From the NCBI RefSeq assembly GCF_023347535.1, contig NZ_CP094473.1, forward strand, positions 1,364,001 through 1,428,000: 64,000 nucleotides of DNA. Reading direction: 5' to 3'. How positions within the stretch are numbered: the first letter of the stretch is position 1; each line of letters opens with the position of its first letter. The DNA comes from Faecalibacterium sp. HTF-F. Its GTDB lineage: Bacteria > Bacillota > Clostridia > Oscillospirales > Ruminococcaceae. The notes below the pieces were generated by a model. It was given only the letters and a program-made list of their open reading frames with translations, had not been told where the DNA came from and did not search any database. Shown in pieces: positions 1-8,370 of the stretch. The position numbers were made by a program, and so were the translations under genes.

Positions 1-1
1 T

Positions 2-94
2 CTGCTGCCCGTTCCTCCGCTGGATGGGGCGCAGCTGGCGTCCTGCCTGCGCGAAATGCGGTGTGCAGGCAAAAAGTTTAGGGGAAATGATTGA
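2..94 (+). CDS. C-terminal end of a site-2 (M50) metalloprotease family protein, 5' truncated by the window
   Basis: The reading frame is open from base 2 and ends in TGA at 92-94. The visible 30 residues begin LLPVPPLDGAQLA, which resembles the conserved NxxPxPPLDG motif of M50/site-2 protease family membrane proteins, where the Asp is a zinc ligand. The rest of the protein lies outside the window. These proteins cleave substrates within or near membranes; the substrate here is unknown. The next gene has its own promoter starting inside this gene's stop codon region (91-119). Identification rests on a single motif, so it is moderate. Confidence 0.6.
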   Translation: MLPVPPLDGAQLASCLREMRCAGKKFRGND

Positions 95-119
95 AAAAAC
101 AGCTCATTTCGGGTACAAT
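91..119 (+). promoter_or_regulatory. Sigma-A type promoter for the radical SAM operon
   Basis: TTGAAA at 91-96, a 17-base spacer and TACAAT at 114-119, 40 bases before the chosen start of the radical SAM gene. It overlaps the stop codon of the upstream protease gene. Confidence 0.65.
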
Positions 120-159
120 AAAATGACGTGTAAAAATGGACTGTTTATTGGAGGACTCG

Positions 160-2022
160 ATGTTTGATCCAAAACTGAAAGAAGCACTGGGACGGGTACA
201 GAAGCCCGGCCGTTATACCGGCGGAGAACCCGGCAGTGTATATAAGGACAAAGAAAAAGTGGATGTCCGCTTTGCGTTCTGCTTTCCGGACACCTATGAG
301 GTAGGCATGTCCTTCCTCGGCGAAAAGATTCTCTATGAGCTGCTCAACCGCCACGAAAACTGGTGGTGTGAGCGCGCTTTCATGCCATGGCTGGACATGA
401 AGGCTGAAATGGAACGCCTTGGCCTGCCGCTCTACACCATGGAGAGCAAGGACCCGCTCACCGCCTTTGACGCAGTGGGCTTCACCCTGCAGTACGAGCT
501 GTCCTATACCAACATTCTGGCCATGCTGGATCTGGCCGGCATCCCGTTCTATTCCAAAGACCGTGACGAACGCTGGCCGCTGATCGTGGCGGGCGGCCCC
601 TGTGCCTGCAATGCGGAGCCGATCGCAGACTTTTTTGATGTGATCCAGCTGGGCGAGGGCGAAAACCAGCTGCCCGGCATCTGCGCCGAGATCGAAAAGG
701 CCAAAAAAGAGGGCGGCGTCTCCAAAAAGGAACTGCTGCTGCGCATCGCAAAGATCCCCGGCGTCTATATCCCGGCGTTCTACGATGTGGAGTATTACGA
801 GGATGGCCGGGTCAAGGCCATCACCCCCAACGAGCCGGGCATCCCGGCGCGCATCACCAAGGCCATCATCAAGGACCTGAACGAGTTTGCCCCGCCCACG
901 AATTTCGTGGTGCCCATGGTGGGTGCCATTCAGGATCGCGCCAGCATCGAGGTGCTGCGCGGCTGTGTGCGCGGCTGCCGCTTCTGTCAGGCGGGCTTTC
1001 TGTACCGCCCCATGCGTCAGCGTGACGCGGGCCTTCTGAACAGGGCGGCGCAGGAGCTGTGCGCCAACACCGGCTATGAGGAGCTGAGCCTTTCCAGCCT
1101 GTCCACCTCTGACCACGGACAGCTGGAAGAGCTGCTGGATGATCTGAACGAGTGGGCACCCAAAGAGCATGTCAGCCTGTCGCTGCCGAGCCTGCGTGTG
1201 GACAACTTCTCCCAGAGTCTCATTGAAAAAACCACCAAGGTGCGCAAGAGCGGCCTGACCTTCGCTGCCGAAGCCGGCACCCAGCGCCTGCGCAATGTCA
1301 TCAACAAGAATGTCACATGGGACGAGATCGAAAAGACCTGCACCATTGCATTCAACGCGGGCTACACCTCGGTCAAGCTCTACTTCATGATGGGCCTGCC
1401 CACCGAGACCATGGAGGACATTGAGGGCATCGCAGAGACGGCGCAGAAGGTGGTCGATCTTTACTATTCTCTGCCCAAGCGCGGCAAGGGAAAGGGCGTT
1501 CAGGTGACGATCAGCTGTGCCTGCTTTGTGCCCAAGCCCCATACGCCGTTTGAGTTTGTGCCCATGGATACGGCCGAGACCCTGCAGGCCAAGCAGAAGC
1601 ATCTGCTGGAAAGTGTGCGCAGCCGCAAGATCAAGGTGAACTATCACGACAGCACCACCAGCTTTCTGGAGGGCGTGTTTGCCAAGGGCGACCGCCGCCT
1701 TGCCCCGGTCATTGTGGAAGCCTACAAGCGCGGCTGCTACTTTGACGGCTGGGAAGAGTGCTTCAAGTACGACACATGGCTGCAGACCTTTGCAGATCTG
1801 GGCATCGACCCGGCGTTCTACTGCCAGCGGCCCATCGGTCTGGACGAAGTGACGCCCTGGTCCCACATGGATTACGGCGTCACCCACGAATATCTGGTGC
1901 GGGAGTACCAAAAGGCGCTTGCCGCCCAGACCACCCAGCCCTGCAACCGTGCCTGCCACGGCTGCGGTGCAAATCATCTGTTAGGAGGTCCCTGCTTTGA
2001 TTACAGTCAGAATCTCGTTTGA
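160..2022 (+). CDS. B12-binding-domain radical SAM protein, TIGR03960 family
   Basis: A 620-residue protein of unknown substrate. The N-terminal ~190 residues resemble a cobalamin-binding-like domain. The radical SAM cluster motif CxxxCxxC is at C269, C273 and C276 (GCVRGCRFC), followed by a TIM-barrel-like region, and a Cys-rich tail (ACHGCG) lies near the C-terminus. An in-frame ATG at 136 is possible, but the ATG at 160 has GGAGG at 150-154 and matches the family N-terminus (MFDPKLKEAL), so it was chosen. The next gene starts inside this one with a 26-base overlap. In Clostridia this pair usually lies next to ribosomal or RNase G genes, which suggests an RNA or ribosome-related modification, but the reaction is not known. 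Confidence 0.9.
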   Translation: MFDPKLKEALGRVQKPGRYTGGEPGSVYKDKEKVDVRFAFCFPDTYEVGMSFLGEKILYELLNRHENWWCERAFMPWLDMKAEMERLGLPLYTMESKDPLTAFDAVGFTLQYELSYTNILAMLDLAGIPFYSKDRDERWPLIVAGGPCACNAEPIADFFDVIQLGEGENQLPGICAEIEKAKKEGGVSKKELLLRIAKIPGVYIPAFYDVEYYEDGRVKAITPNEPGIPARITKAIIKDLNEFAPPTNFVVPMVGAIQDRASIEVLRGCVRGCRFCQAGFLYRPMRQRDAGLLNRAAQELCANTGYEELSLSSLSTSDHGQLEELLDDLNEWAPKEHVSLSLPSLRVDNFSQSLIEKTTKVRKSGLTFAAEAGTQRLRNVINKNVTWDEIEKTCTIAFNAGYTSVKLYFMMGLPTETMEDIEGIAETAQKVVDLYYSLPKRGKGKGVQVTISCACFVPKPHTPFEFVPMDTAETLQAKQKHLLESVRSRKIKVNYHDSTTSFLEGVFAKGDRRLAPVIVEAYKRGCYFDGWEECFKYDTWLQTFADLGIDPAFYCQRPIGLDEVTPWSHMDYGVTHEYLVREYQKALAAQTTQPCNRACHGCGANHLLGGPCFDYSQNLV

Positions 2023-2641
2023 GAAAAAGAATGAGGCCTCCTACATCTCCCTGCTGGACCTGCAGCGGGTGATGCAGCGGGTGCTCAAGCGCAGCGGCCT
2101 GCCGGTGTGGCATACGCTGGGCTTCAATCCCCACATCTATATGACCTTTGCCTGCCCGCTTTCGCTGGGGCAGGAGAGTGAGTGCGAGTGTGTGGACGTC
2201 AAGACCGAAGCGGAAGCCCCGGATTTTGAACAGTGGAAAGCGGCCCTCAATGCCATCATGCCCGCAGGCATCGTGATCACGCACGTTGGCCCGGTGCAGA
2301 TGAAGGCGGACCTCATTGCCTACGCATGCTATCGCATCACCTACCCGGCAGCAGCGGCAGCGGCGCTGGATGCGTACAACGCGCTGGAAAGCGCTCCGGT
2401 GGAAAAGCACGGCAAAAAAGGCAACAAGATCATTGAGCTGAAGGATCACATCCCGCAGGTGGAGTACACCACGGAGGGGGACAGCCTGCACATTGATCTG
2501 TGCATGCCGGCCGCACAGGAACTGAACCTGAACCCTTTGCTGCTCACCGGCTTTCTGGAAGAAAAATTCGGTTTGCCTGCCGTCAGCGCCAACATCCTGC
2601 GCAAAAAGTTTTTGGCGGCAGATAAGCAGCTGTTTGTCTGA
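1997..2641 (+). CDS. Radical SAM-linked protein, TIGR03936/DUF2344 family
   Basis: A 214-residue protein starting at TTG 1997, with AGGAGG at 1983-1988 (8-base spacing). It overlaps the end of the radical SAM gene by 26 bases, indicating translational coupling. The opening residues (ITVRISFEKKNEASYISLLDLQRVMQRVLKRSG) and the LPxxxxxGFNPHxxxxFAxPLxLGxES stretch are typical of DUF2344. In other genomes this domain is either fused to or encoded directly after TIGR03960 radical SAM proteins, so it probably works as its partner. Its biochemical role is unknown. Confidence 0.9.
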   Translation: MITVRISFEKKNEASYISLLDLQRVMQRVLKRSGLPVWHTLGFNPHIYMTFACPLSLGQESECECVDVKTEAEAPDFEQWKAALNAIMPAGIVITHVGPVQMKADLIAYACYRITYPAAAAAALDAYNALESAPVEKHGKKGNKIIELKDHIPQVEYTTEGDSLHIDLCMPAAQELNLNPLLLTGFLEEKFGLPAVSANILRKKFLAADKQLFV

Positions 2642-2707
2642 TCGGAGCGTGAAAGACCGTCTGTTGGGCAAAACAGAAAATTTTTGCATTTATTTTGGTC
2701 AGAACGC

Positions 2708-2736
2708 TTGCATTCACGCAGGTTTTGTGATATCCT
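2708..2736 (+). promoter_or_regulatory. Sigma-A promoter for rplS
   Basis: TTGCAT at 2708-2713, a 17-base spacer and TATCCT at 2731-2736. Transcription would begin just at the structured leader that follows. Confidence 0.75.
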
Positions 2737-2740
2737 ATTT

Positions 2741-2833
2741 AGGCGTTAGTGTCCGCTGAGACCACAGCGGGGTTAATGACAATATCATTAAACGGGCGGT
2801 CCTCTGACGGCAAGGTGCCGTGCATGAACGTCT
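2741..2833 (+). ncRNA. Structured rplS leader, L19-leader type
   Basis: The 5' UTR of rplS folds into a four-way arrangement visible by eye. A closing helix pairs AGGCGTT (2741-2747) with AACGTCT (2827-2833). Inside are three hairpins: CCGCTG/CAGCGG (2753-2770), TAATGA/TCATTA (2774-2790) and ACGGCA/TGCCGT (2807-2821). Position directly between promoter and rplS, and the multibranch shape, fit the Firmicute L19 ribosomal-protein leader (autoregulation by L19). Assignment to the Rfam family is from position and shape, not from a covariance search. Confidence 0.75.
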
Positions 2834-2856
2834 AAAAACAAATGGAGGATTCAAAA

Positions 2857-3198
2857 ATGGACGCACTGAAGATTATTTCTGAAGGCAGCATCAAGGCTGA
2901 AAAGCCCCAGTTCAACGTTGGCGACACCGTCCGCGTTGATGTTCGTATCAAGGAAGGCGACCGTGAGCGTATCCAGGCCTTTGAGGGCACTGTGATCGCA
3001 AAGAAGCACGGCGGCGTTGCTGAGACCTTTACCGTTCGCCGCGTTGCTTACGGTGTTGGCATCGAGCGTGTCTTCCCCATCAACAGCCCCTTCGTTGAGA
3101 AGGTCACCGTTGTCCGCAAGGGCAAGGTCCGCCGCGCAAAGCTGTTCTACCTGCGTGGCCGTACCGGCAAGGCTGCCAAGGTCAAGAGCGATATTTGA
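2857..3198 (+). CDS. rplS: 50S ribosomal protein L19
   Basis: A 113-residue ribosomal protein that lies at the 30S/50S interface. The sequence has the L19 core ([26 protein letters not shown] and the basic tail [17 protein letters not shown]). An in-frame ATG at 2842 is part of the ribosome binding site (ATGGAGG), so the ATG at 2857, 8 bases after GGAGG, is the start. The gene is monocistronic: it has its own promoter and structured leader, and a strong terminator follows 24 bases after the stop. Confidence 0.98.
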   Translation: MDALKIISEGSIKAEKPQFNVGDTVRVDVRIKEGDRERIQAFEGTVIAKKHGGVAETFTVRRVAYGVGIERVFPINSPFVEKVTVVRKGKVRRAKLFYLRGRTGKAAKVKSDI

Positions 3199-3221
3199 TC
3201 ATCCCCGATTTGAAACGGGAG

Positions 3222-3253
3222 AAAAGGGACAACCTCGTTGTCCCTTTTTTCTT
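3222..3253 (+). terminator. Intrinsic terminator of rplS
   Basis: A 12-bp stem (AAAAGGGACAAC / GTTGTCCCTTTT) with a 3-base loop, followed by a T-rich run. Confidence 0.9.
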
Positions 3254-3297
3254 TATCAAAAATTTGAAAAAACTGTGCGGCCAACAGGTGATCTGGC

Positions 3298-3327
3298 TTG
3301 CAGAAAGCCTGTCGGCTGCGGTATAAT
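3298..3327 (+). promoter_or_regulatory. Promoter for the lepB-rbgA-rnhB-yraN operon
   Basis: TTGCAG at 3298-3303, an 18-base spacer and a consensus TATAAT at 3322-3327. Confidence 0.75.
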
Positions 3328-3368
3328 CGGGTCAGCAGTGTAAAACCAGAAGGTGAGGTGTACCGGAT

Positions 3369-3917
3369 ATGGAAAAACAGGAACAGACAAAGCCCGTGCG
3401 CGGGCAGAATCTGCTGGAATGGTACGAGGCCCTGATCTCGGCAGCGCTGGTGCTGGTGCTGATCTTTTCGTTTTTCTTCCGCATCATTCAGGTGGACGGC
3501 AGCTCCATGGTGCCTACGCTGGTCAACGGCGACAAGCTCATCGTGTGGGGGGCGGGCTACGAGCCTCAGCGCGGTGATGTGGTCATTGTGGACAGCTATA
3601 CCTCCTACGGCAAGCCGCTGGTCAAGCGTGTCATCGCCAAAGGCGGCGATACGGTCTCCATCGATTATGCGACCGGCACCGTGGCGGTGAACGGTGAGGT
3701 CTTGCAGGAGGACTACATTGCAGAGCCTACCTATCTTGGCTACGATGTGCAGTTCCCGTACACAGTGCCGGAGGGCACGGTGTTCGTGATGGGCGACAAC
3801 CGCAACCAGTCGCTGGACAGCCGCTCCACCTATGTCGGCTGCATCGACGAACGGGATATTCTGGGCAAAGTGCTTGTGTGCTTTATGCCCTTTACAGATT
3901 TTGGGGTGGTAAAATGA
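3369..3917 (+). CDS. lepB: Type I signal peptidase
   Basis: A 182-residue membrane-anchored signal peptidase that removes signal peptides from secreted preproteins at the outer face of the membrane. One transmembrane segment (about residues 19-39) is followed by the catalytic serine S46 in GSSMVPTL, the general-base lysine K86 in LVKRVIAKGGD, and the C-terminal box GDNRNQSLDSR. Length is typical of the single-TM Gram-positive (SipS-like) enzymes. It is the first gene of an operon; its stop overlaps the start of rbgA by 4 bases (ATGA). Confidence 0.96.
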   Translation: MEKQEQTKPVRGQNLLEWYEALISAALVLVLIFSFFFRIIQVDGSSMVPTLVNGDKLIVWGAGYEPQRGDVVIVDSYTSYGKPLVKRVIAKGGDTVSIDYATGTVAVNGEVLQEDYIAEPTYLGYDVQFPYTVPEGTVFVMGDNRNQSLDSRSTYVGCIDERDILGKVLVCFMPFTDFGVVK

Positions 3918-4837
3918 ACGAAATGGATACCCGCTTTGCAAACCAGTACAATATTCAGTGGTTCCCGGGCCACATGACCAAGACCCTGCGCATGATGGAG
4001 CAGGAGATCCAGCATGTGGATGCAAGCCTTGTGCTGCTGGATGCCCGCATCCCGCTTTCCAGCCTGAACCCGGAGATCGAGCGCATCACGGCCCACAAGC
4101 CGAAGCTCTATGCGCTGAACAAGGCAGATCTGGCCGACCCGGCTGTAACGGAAGAATGGATCCGATACTTCCGTGCAGCAGACGCCGGCTGTGTGGCGAT
4201 CAGCGCCAAGCAGAAGGGCGGCGCCAATGCCGTTAAGACGGCGATCGAAAAAGAACTGGCCGGCCTGCTGGAACGCCGCCAGAACCGCGGCATGGGCGGT
4301 GCCAAGACGCAGGTGATGCTGTGCGGCATCCCCAATGTAGGCAAGTCCACCTTTATCAACACCTTTGCAGGCTCTGCCCGCGCCAAAGCGGCAGACCGCC
4401 CGGGTGTGACCAAGGGCAAGCAGTGGGTCAGCACCGACAAATTTGATCTGCTGGATATGCCCGGCGTACTGTGGAAGAAGTTTGACTCCAAGACCATTGC
4501 ATCCAATCTGGCCTTCATCGGCTCCATCAAGGACGATATTCTGGACGTGGAAGAGCTGGCCATGAACCTGCTGGATGAAGTACGCCGCAACTACCCCGAC
4601 CTTGTGGCCCAGCGCTACAAGCTGGACGCCGAAACGCTGGCACTGCCGCCCTATGAGCTGATGGAAGCCATTGGCCGCAAGCGCGGCCTGCTGGTGCGTG
4701 GCGGCGAGGTGAACACCGAGCGCTGTGCCATTATGCTGGTGGATGAATTCCGCGCCTGCAAGTGGGGCCGTATTTCGCTGGAGCGCCCGCCGCAGCGGGA
4801 TGACCTGACGGATTTTGCCGAGGAGGAAGAGGAATGA
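3914..4837 (+). CDS. rbgA: Ribosome biogenesis GTPase YlqF/RbgA
   Basis: A 307-residue circularly permuted GTPase required for late 50S subunit assembly. The motif order is permuted as in the family: G4 NKAD (about residue 69) precedes the P-loop GIPNVGKST (138-146) and G3 DMPG. An upstream in-frame ATG at 3878 lies inside lepB; the ATG at 3914, overlapping the lepB stop as ATGA, is the coupled start. It ends in a very acidic tail and again overlaps rnhB by 4 bases. The lepB-rbgA-rnhB order is common in Firmicutes and places it with L19, its known neighbour. Confidence 0.96.
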   Translation: MNEMDTRFANQYNIQWFPGHMTKTLRMMEQEIQHVDASLVLLDARIPLSSLNPEIERITAHKPKLYALNKADLADPAVTEEWIRYFRAADAGCVAISAKQKGGANAVKTAIEKELAGLLERRQNRGMGGAKTQVMLCGIPNVGKSTFINTFAGSARAKAADRPGVTKGKQWVSTDKFDLLDMPGVLWKKFDSKTIASNLAFIGSIKDDILDVEELAMNLLDEVRRNYPDLVAQRYKLDAETLALPPYELMEAIGRKRGLLVRGGEVNTERCAIMLVDEFRACKWGRISLERPPQRDDLTDFAEEEEE

Positions 4838-5481
4838 AGCGCCGTTCCGACGAGGAGATCTCGGCTCCGCTGTATGAATACGATGCCGCTGTACGCAGTC
4901 AGTACGGCTGCTTTGCAGGCGTGGACGAAGCTGGGCGCGGCCCTCTGTGCGGCCCGGTGTGCGTAGCGGCCTGTATTCTGGACCCGGAAAATCCGGTCTA
5001 TGGCATCAACGACTCCAAAAAGCTCACCGAGAAAAAACGGGAAGCCCTGTTTGACGAGATCGTTGAAAAGGCGCTGGCCTACAAAATTATTTTTGTGGGG
5101 CCGGAAGTCATCGACCGGGAAAACATCCTCAACGCCACCATGGGCGGCATGAAGCAGGCCGTGGAAGAGCTGGACATCGTGCCGAACCTCGTGCTGGTGG
5201 ACGGCAACCGCACCCCGGCGGGTTTGCAGATCCCGGCACAGCCGGTGGTCAAGGGCGACGCCACCAGCGCCAGCATCGGCGCGGCATCCGTCCTTGCCAA
5301 GGTCAGCCGTGACCGCTATATGCTGGAATTGGACAGACAGTACCCGCAGTATCAGCTGGCAAAGCACAAGGGCTACCCGACCAAGCTCCACTATGAGCTC
5401 ATTGCGCAGTACGGCATCCAGCCATTCTATCGCCGCAGCTTCCTGAAAAAACAGGGCTACTGGCCGGAGAACGGAAAGTGA
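4834..5481 (+). CDS. rnhB: Ribonuclease HII
   Basis: A 215-residue RNase HII that nicks RNA embedded in DNA, including single ribonucleotides. The signature [14 protein letters not shown] (about residues 28-41) carries the first acidic catalytic pair, and further conserved segments are INDSKKLT and VDGN. The [20 protein letters not shown] stretch is also diagnostic. The start overlaps rbgA (ATGA) and the stop overlaps the next gene (GTGA), so the three are translationally coupled. Confidence 0.96.
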   Translation: MKRRSDEEISAPLYEYDAAVRSQYGCFAGVDEAGRGPLCGPVCVAACILDPENPVYGINDSKKLTEKKREALFDEIVEKALAYKIIFVGPEVIDRENILNATMGGMKQAVEELDIVPNLVLVDGNRTPAGLQIPAQPVVKGDATSASIGAASVLAKVSRDRYMLELDRQYPQYQLAKHKGYPTKLHYELIAQYGIQPFYRRSFLKKQGYWPENGK

Positions 5482-5840
5482 ACCGCGCTGAGACGGGGCA
5501 CAGGGGAGAAGCCGCTGCGGCCCGCTGGTATCAGAAGCAGGGCTGCAGGCTGCTGGCACACAACTTCCACACCCGGATGGGGGAACTGGACGTGGTGGTA
5601 CAGGAACCGGATGGGACCATTGTCATCTGCGAGGTAAAGACCCGCAGCTCGGACGCCGTTTCGCGCCCGGCTGCTGCGGTCAATGCCGCCAAACAGAAGC
5701 GGCTGATCCTTGCAGCACAGCACTATCTGCAGTGTACCGGACAGAGCGATGCACCGGTGCGATTTGATGTGGCGGAAGTGTTCCCTCTTGACAGCGGGCG
5801 CTGGATGGTACATATTATAAGGGGCGCTTTTCTTGCGTAA
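5478..5840 (+). CDS. YraN family (UPF0102) endonuclease-like protein
   Basis: A 120-residue UPF0102/YraN protein with a predicted PD-(D/E)xK nuclease-like fold. The characteristic segments are [18 protein letters not shown] and EVKTRSS, which contain the D and E-x-K residues. It starts with GTG overlapping the rnhB stop (GTGA) and ends the lepB operon, as YraN often sits after rnhB in bacteria. The cellular function is not established; a role in DNA processing is an inference from the fold. Confidence 0.9.
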   Translation: MNRAETGHRGEAAAARWYQKQGCRLLAHNFHTRMGELDVVVQEPDGTIVICEVKTRSSDAVSRPAAAVNAAKQKRLILAAQHYLQCTGQSDAPVRFDVAEVFPLDSGRWMVHIIRGAFLA

Positions 5841-5852
5841 AGCAAGCGCCCC
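5821..5852 (+). other. Hairpin at the end of the yraN gene
   Basis: GGGGCGCTT (5821-5829) pairs with AAGCGCCCC (5844-5852) across the yraN stop codon. No T-run follows, so it may stabilise the 3' end or act as a weak terminator. A second small hairpin (GGAACG/CGTTCC, 5896-5916) precedes the thrC ribosome binding site. Confidence 0.4.
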
Positions 5853-5939
5853 GGTGGGAAATGTACGGGCAGGGATCTTCTCTGCCGTAGCAGCAGGAAC
5901 GTGTTTTCAGCGTTCCACGGCGAAAAAGGAGCGACAACA

Positions 5940-7400
5940 ATGCAGTTTTTCAGTACCAGAGACCAAAACCGCAAAGTGACTTCCTCGGAAGCGATCGCAC
6001 AGGGCCTGTCCAACGAGGGCGGCCTGTTTGTCCCTGAAAGCTTTCCGCAGGTGGATGTGAAGGCGCTGTGTGAGCTGGATTACCCGGCTATGGCAGCTGC
6101 TGTCATCAAGGAATATCTGACCGACTATTCGCAGGACTTTCTGACGGAAGCGGCCCGCAAGACCTATGGCGATGCTTTCGGAGGCAAGGCCGGATACCTT
6201 GCTCCGGTGGAGGGAGACACCTATGCGCTGGAGCTGTGGCATGGCCCTACCTGCGCATTCAAGGATTACGCTCTGCAGCTGATGCCGAAGCTTCTGGTGG
6301 AAGCCAAAAAGAATCTGGGCCGCACGGAAAAGACCCTGATCCTTGTGGCGACCAGCGGCGATACCGGCAAGGCAGCTCTGGACGGCTACCATGATATCCC
6401 GGGTGTGGAGATCGCGGTGTTCTATCCCACGGGCGGCACCAGCGAGATCCAGCGTCTGCAGATGGCAACGCAGGAGGGTGCCAACGTGGCAGTCTACGCG
6501 GTGCGCGGCAACTTCGACGATGCCCAGACCGGTGTGAAGAAGGTCTTTGGCGATAAGGCCATCGCGGCCGAGCTGGCAAAGCGGGACATCCGCCTGTCCA
6601 GCGCCAACTCCATCAACTGGGGCCGTCTGGTCCCGCAGATCGTCTACTACTTTGCCGCCTATGCCCAGCTGCTCAAGGCGGGCAGCATCGCCTTCGGCGA
6701 TGAAGTGGATTTCTGCGTGCCCACCGGCAACTTCGGCGACATTCTGGCAGGCTACTATGCAAAGCGCATGGGCCTGCCCGTGGGCAAGCTGGTCTGCGCC
6801 TCCAATGAGAACAACGTCCTCACCGATTTCCTCACCACCGGCACCTATACCGCAAAGCGGGAGTTCTTCAAGACCACCTCGCCCAGCATGGACATTCTGG
6901 TGTCCTCCAATCTGGAGCGCTTGCTGTACCATGTCACCGGCAGTGATGCCGAGGTGGCGGGCCTGATGAAGAGTCTGACTGAGACCGGCAGCTACACGGT
7001 GCGTCCGGAGACGCTGGCCGCCATTCAGGAGAGCTTTTCCTGCGGCTGGAGCAGCGAGGAAGAAGTGGCAGGGGAGATCCGTGCCCGCTATGAGAAGGAC
7101 AACTACCTGTGCGATACGCACACCGCAGTGGCCTTCCATGTGGCTGCACAGAAAAAGCGCGAAGGGGTGCCCATGGTGGTGCTGTCCACTGCGTCTCCCT
7201 TCAAGTTCCCGCGCAGCGTGCTGGCGGCTCTGGGACAGTCTGCACCGGAAAATGATTTTGAAGCAATGCAGCAGCTGGAAGCAGCTACCGCGCATACCGC
7301 ACCGGCAAGTCTTGCTGCGCTGCGCCAGAAGCCGGAGCGCTTCAGCACTGTGATCGAGCCTGCGCAGATCGCCGAAGTTGCGCTGGGCTATCAGGAATAA
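5940..7400 (+). CDS. thrC: Threonine synthase
   Basis: A 486-residue PLP enzyme converting O-phosphohomoserine to threonine. The N-terminus (MQFFSTRDQNRKVTSSEAIAQGL) and the PLP-lysine motif FKD at K108 (in GPTCAFKDYA) match the long threonine synthase class. The ATG at 5940 follows AAGGAG with good spacing; an upstream in-frame start at 5901 falls in a hairpin and is unlikely. No T-box or clear promoter was seen in the 99 bases before it. Confidence 0.96.
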   Translation: MQFFSTRDQNRKVTSSEAIAQGLSNEGGLFVPESFPQVDVKALCELDYPAMAAAVIKEYLTDYSQDFLTEAARKTYGDAFGGKAGYLAPVEGDTYALELWHGPTCAFKDYALQLMPKLLVEAKKNLGRTEKTLILVATSGDTGKAALDGYHDIPGVEIAVFYPTGGTSEIQRLQMATQEGANVAVYAVRGNFDDAQTGVKKVFGDKAIAAELAKRDIRLSSANSINWGRLVPQIVYYFAAYAQLLKAGSIAFGDEVDFCVPTGNFGDILAGYYAKRMGLPVGKLVCASNENNVLTDFLTTGTYTAKREFFKTTSPSMDILVSSNLERLLYHVTGSDAEVAGLMKSLTETGSYTVRPETLAAIQESFSCGWSSEEEVAGEIRARYEKDNYLCDTHTAVAFHVAAQKKREGVPMVVLSTASPFKFPRSVLAALGQSAPENDFEAMQQLEAATAHTAPASLAALRQKPERFSTVIEPAQIAEVALGYQE

Positions 7401-7435
7401 TACATCCTGCTGCATTTTAGAACAGGAGTAAAAAC

Positions 7436-8119
7436 ATGGCACTTTTTGTGCTTGGCGATCCCCATCTTTCTCTGGGCGCTTCCAAGCCGATGGATATTTT
7501 TCCCGGCTGGAACGATTATGTGGAGCGTCTGGAAAAAAACTGGCGGAAGCTCATCAAACCGGAAGACACCATCGTGCTGGCAGGAGATATCAGCTGGGCC
7601 ATGCGCCTGACCGATACCCGCAGGGACTTTGAATTTTTGCAGAGCCTGCCCGGACAGAAGATCATCATGAAGGGCAACCACGATTACTGGTGGTCCACTG
7701 CCAATAAGATGAACGCCTACCTCAAAGCAGAGGGGTTCGACACCCTGCACATCCTGCACAACAATTCCTACAGCGTAGAGGGCTATGCCATCTGCGGCAC
7801 CCGGGGCTGGCTGTTTGATGTAGGCGAGGCCCATGATGAAAAGGTGATGAACCGCGAGATCGGACGGTTGCGCATGAGTCTGAATGCCGCTGAACCGGGA
7901 CTGGAAAAGCTGGTGTTCCTGCACTATCCGCCGGTATACACCGGCACCAGTGCTCCGGAGATCGTAGCCACCTTAAAAGAATATGGCATCAGGACATGCT
8001 TTTACGGCCATCTGCACGGCAACGCGATCCGATATGCGGTGCAGGGCGATGTGGACGGCATCCACTACAAGCTGGTAAGTGCGGATGGGCTGCGTTTCTG
8101 CCCATACCGCATCAATTGA
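7436..8119 (+). CDS. Calcineurin-like metallophosphoesterase
   Basis: A 227-residue metallophosphoesterase. The metal-binding signatures appear in order: GDPHL near the N-terminus (in place of the usual GDxH), GDISW, GNHDYW and GHLHG. The substrate is unknown. It follows thrC by 35 bases, with AGGAG before the ATG, so it may be cotranscribed. Homologous small phosphoesterases are widespread in Clostridia as hypothetical phosphohydrolases. Confidence 0.9.
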   Translation: MALFVLGDPHLSLGASKPMDIFPGWNDYVERLEKNWRKLIKPEDTIVLAGDISWAMRLTDTRRDFEFLQSLPGQKIIMKGNHDYWWSTANKMNAYLKAEGFDTLHILHNNSYSVEGYAICGTRGWLFDVGEAHDEKVMNREIGRLRMSLNAAEPGLEKLVFLHYPPVYTGTSAPEIVATLKEYGIRTCFYGHLHGNAIRYAVQGDVDGIHYKLVSADGLRFCPYRIN

Positions 8120-8370
8120 TCGTCCGGGACAGAGACGTTCTGACCGGGCAGAAGCTGCAGCAAGGGCAGAAATGATAAAAATTCACAATTTGGACTGGCA
8201 ATTGTGTCCAAAGCGTGCTATAATAAGTTTTGACGCGATTGTTGCACCCAATTGAGCGCGCGCGTCCCCGCATGTTGCAAAAGCAAGTTCATTCAGGACG
8301 CAGTGCGCGGTTGCAAAGGGCAAAAATTTCCTGCCCCGAGCAATAGATTTTTTGAGTGGAGGAAAAACAA
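8120..8370 (+). promoter_or_regulatory. tig promoter region and 145-base leader
   Basis: The 251-base gap holds a consensus TATAAT at 8219-8224 with only a weak -35 candidate (TGGCAA, 8196-8201, 17-base spacer). The transcribed leader contains a GC-rich inverted repeat, GCGCGCGCGTCC near 8256 with GGACGCAGTGCGCG near 8297, which would form a long hairpin before the tig ribosome binding site. No known riboswitch was recognised. Confidence 0.5.

Noticed and set aside
145-1977. Long minus-strand open frame opposite the radical SAM gene
   Set aside because: It is the antisense shadow of a conserved gene in GC-rich DNA; it has no motif or ribosome binding site. The same holds for other long antisense frames, for example opposite secDF, dnaE, groEL and the GIY-YIG/helicase gene.
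5841-5939. T-box or other riboswitch before thrC
   Set aside because: Only two short hairpins are present; no T-box bulge sequence or specifier-type structure was seen in this short gap.
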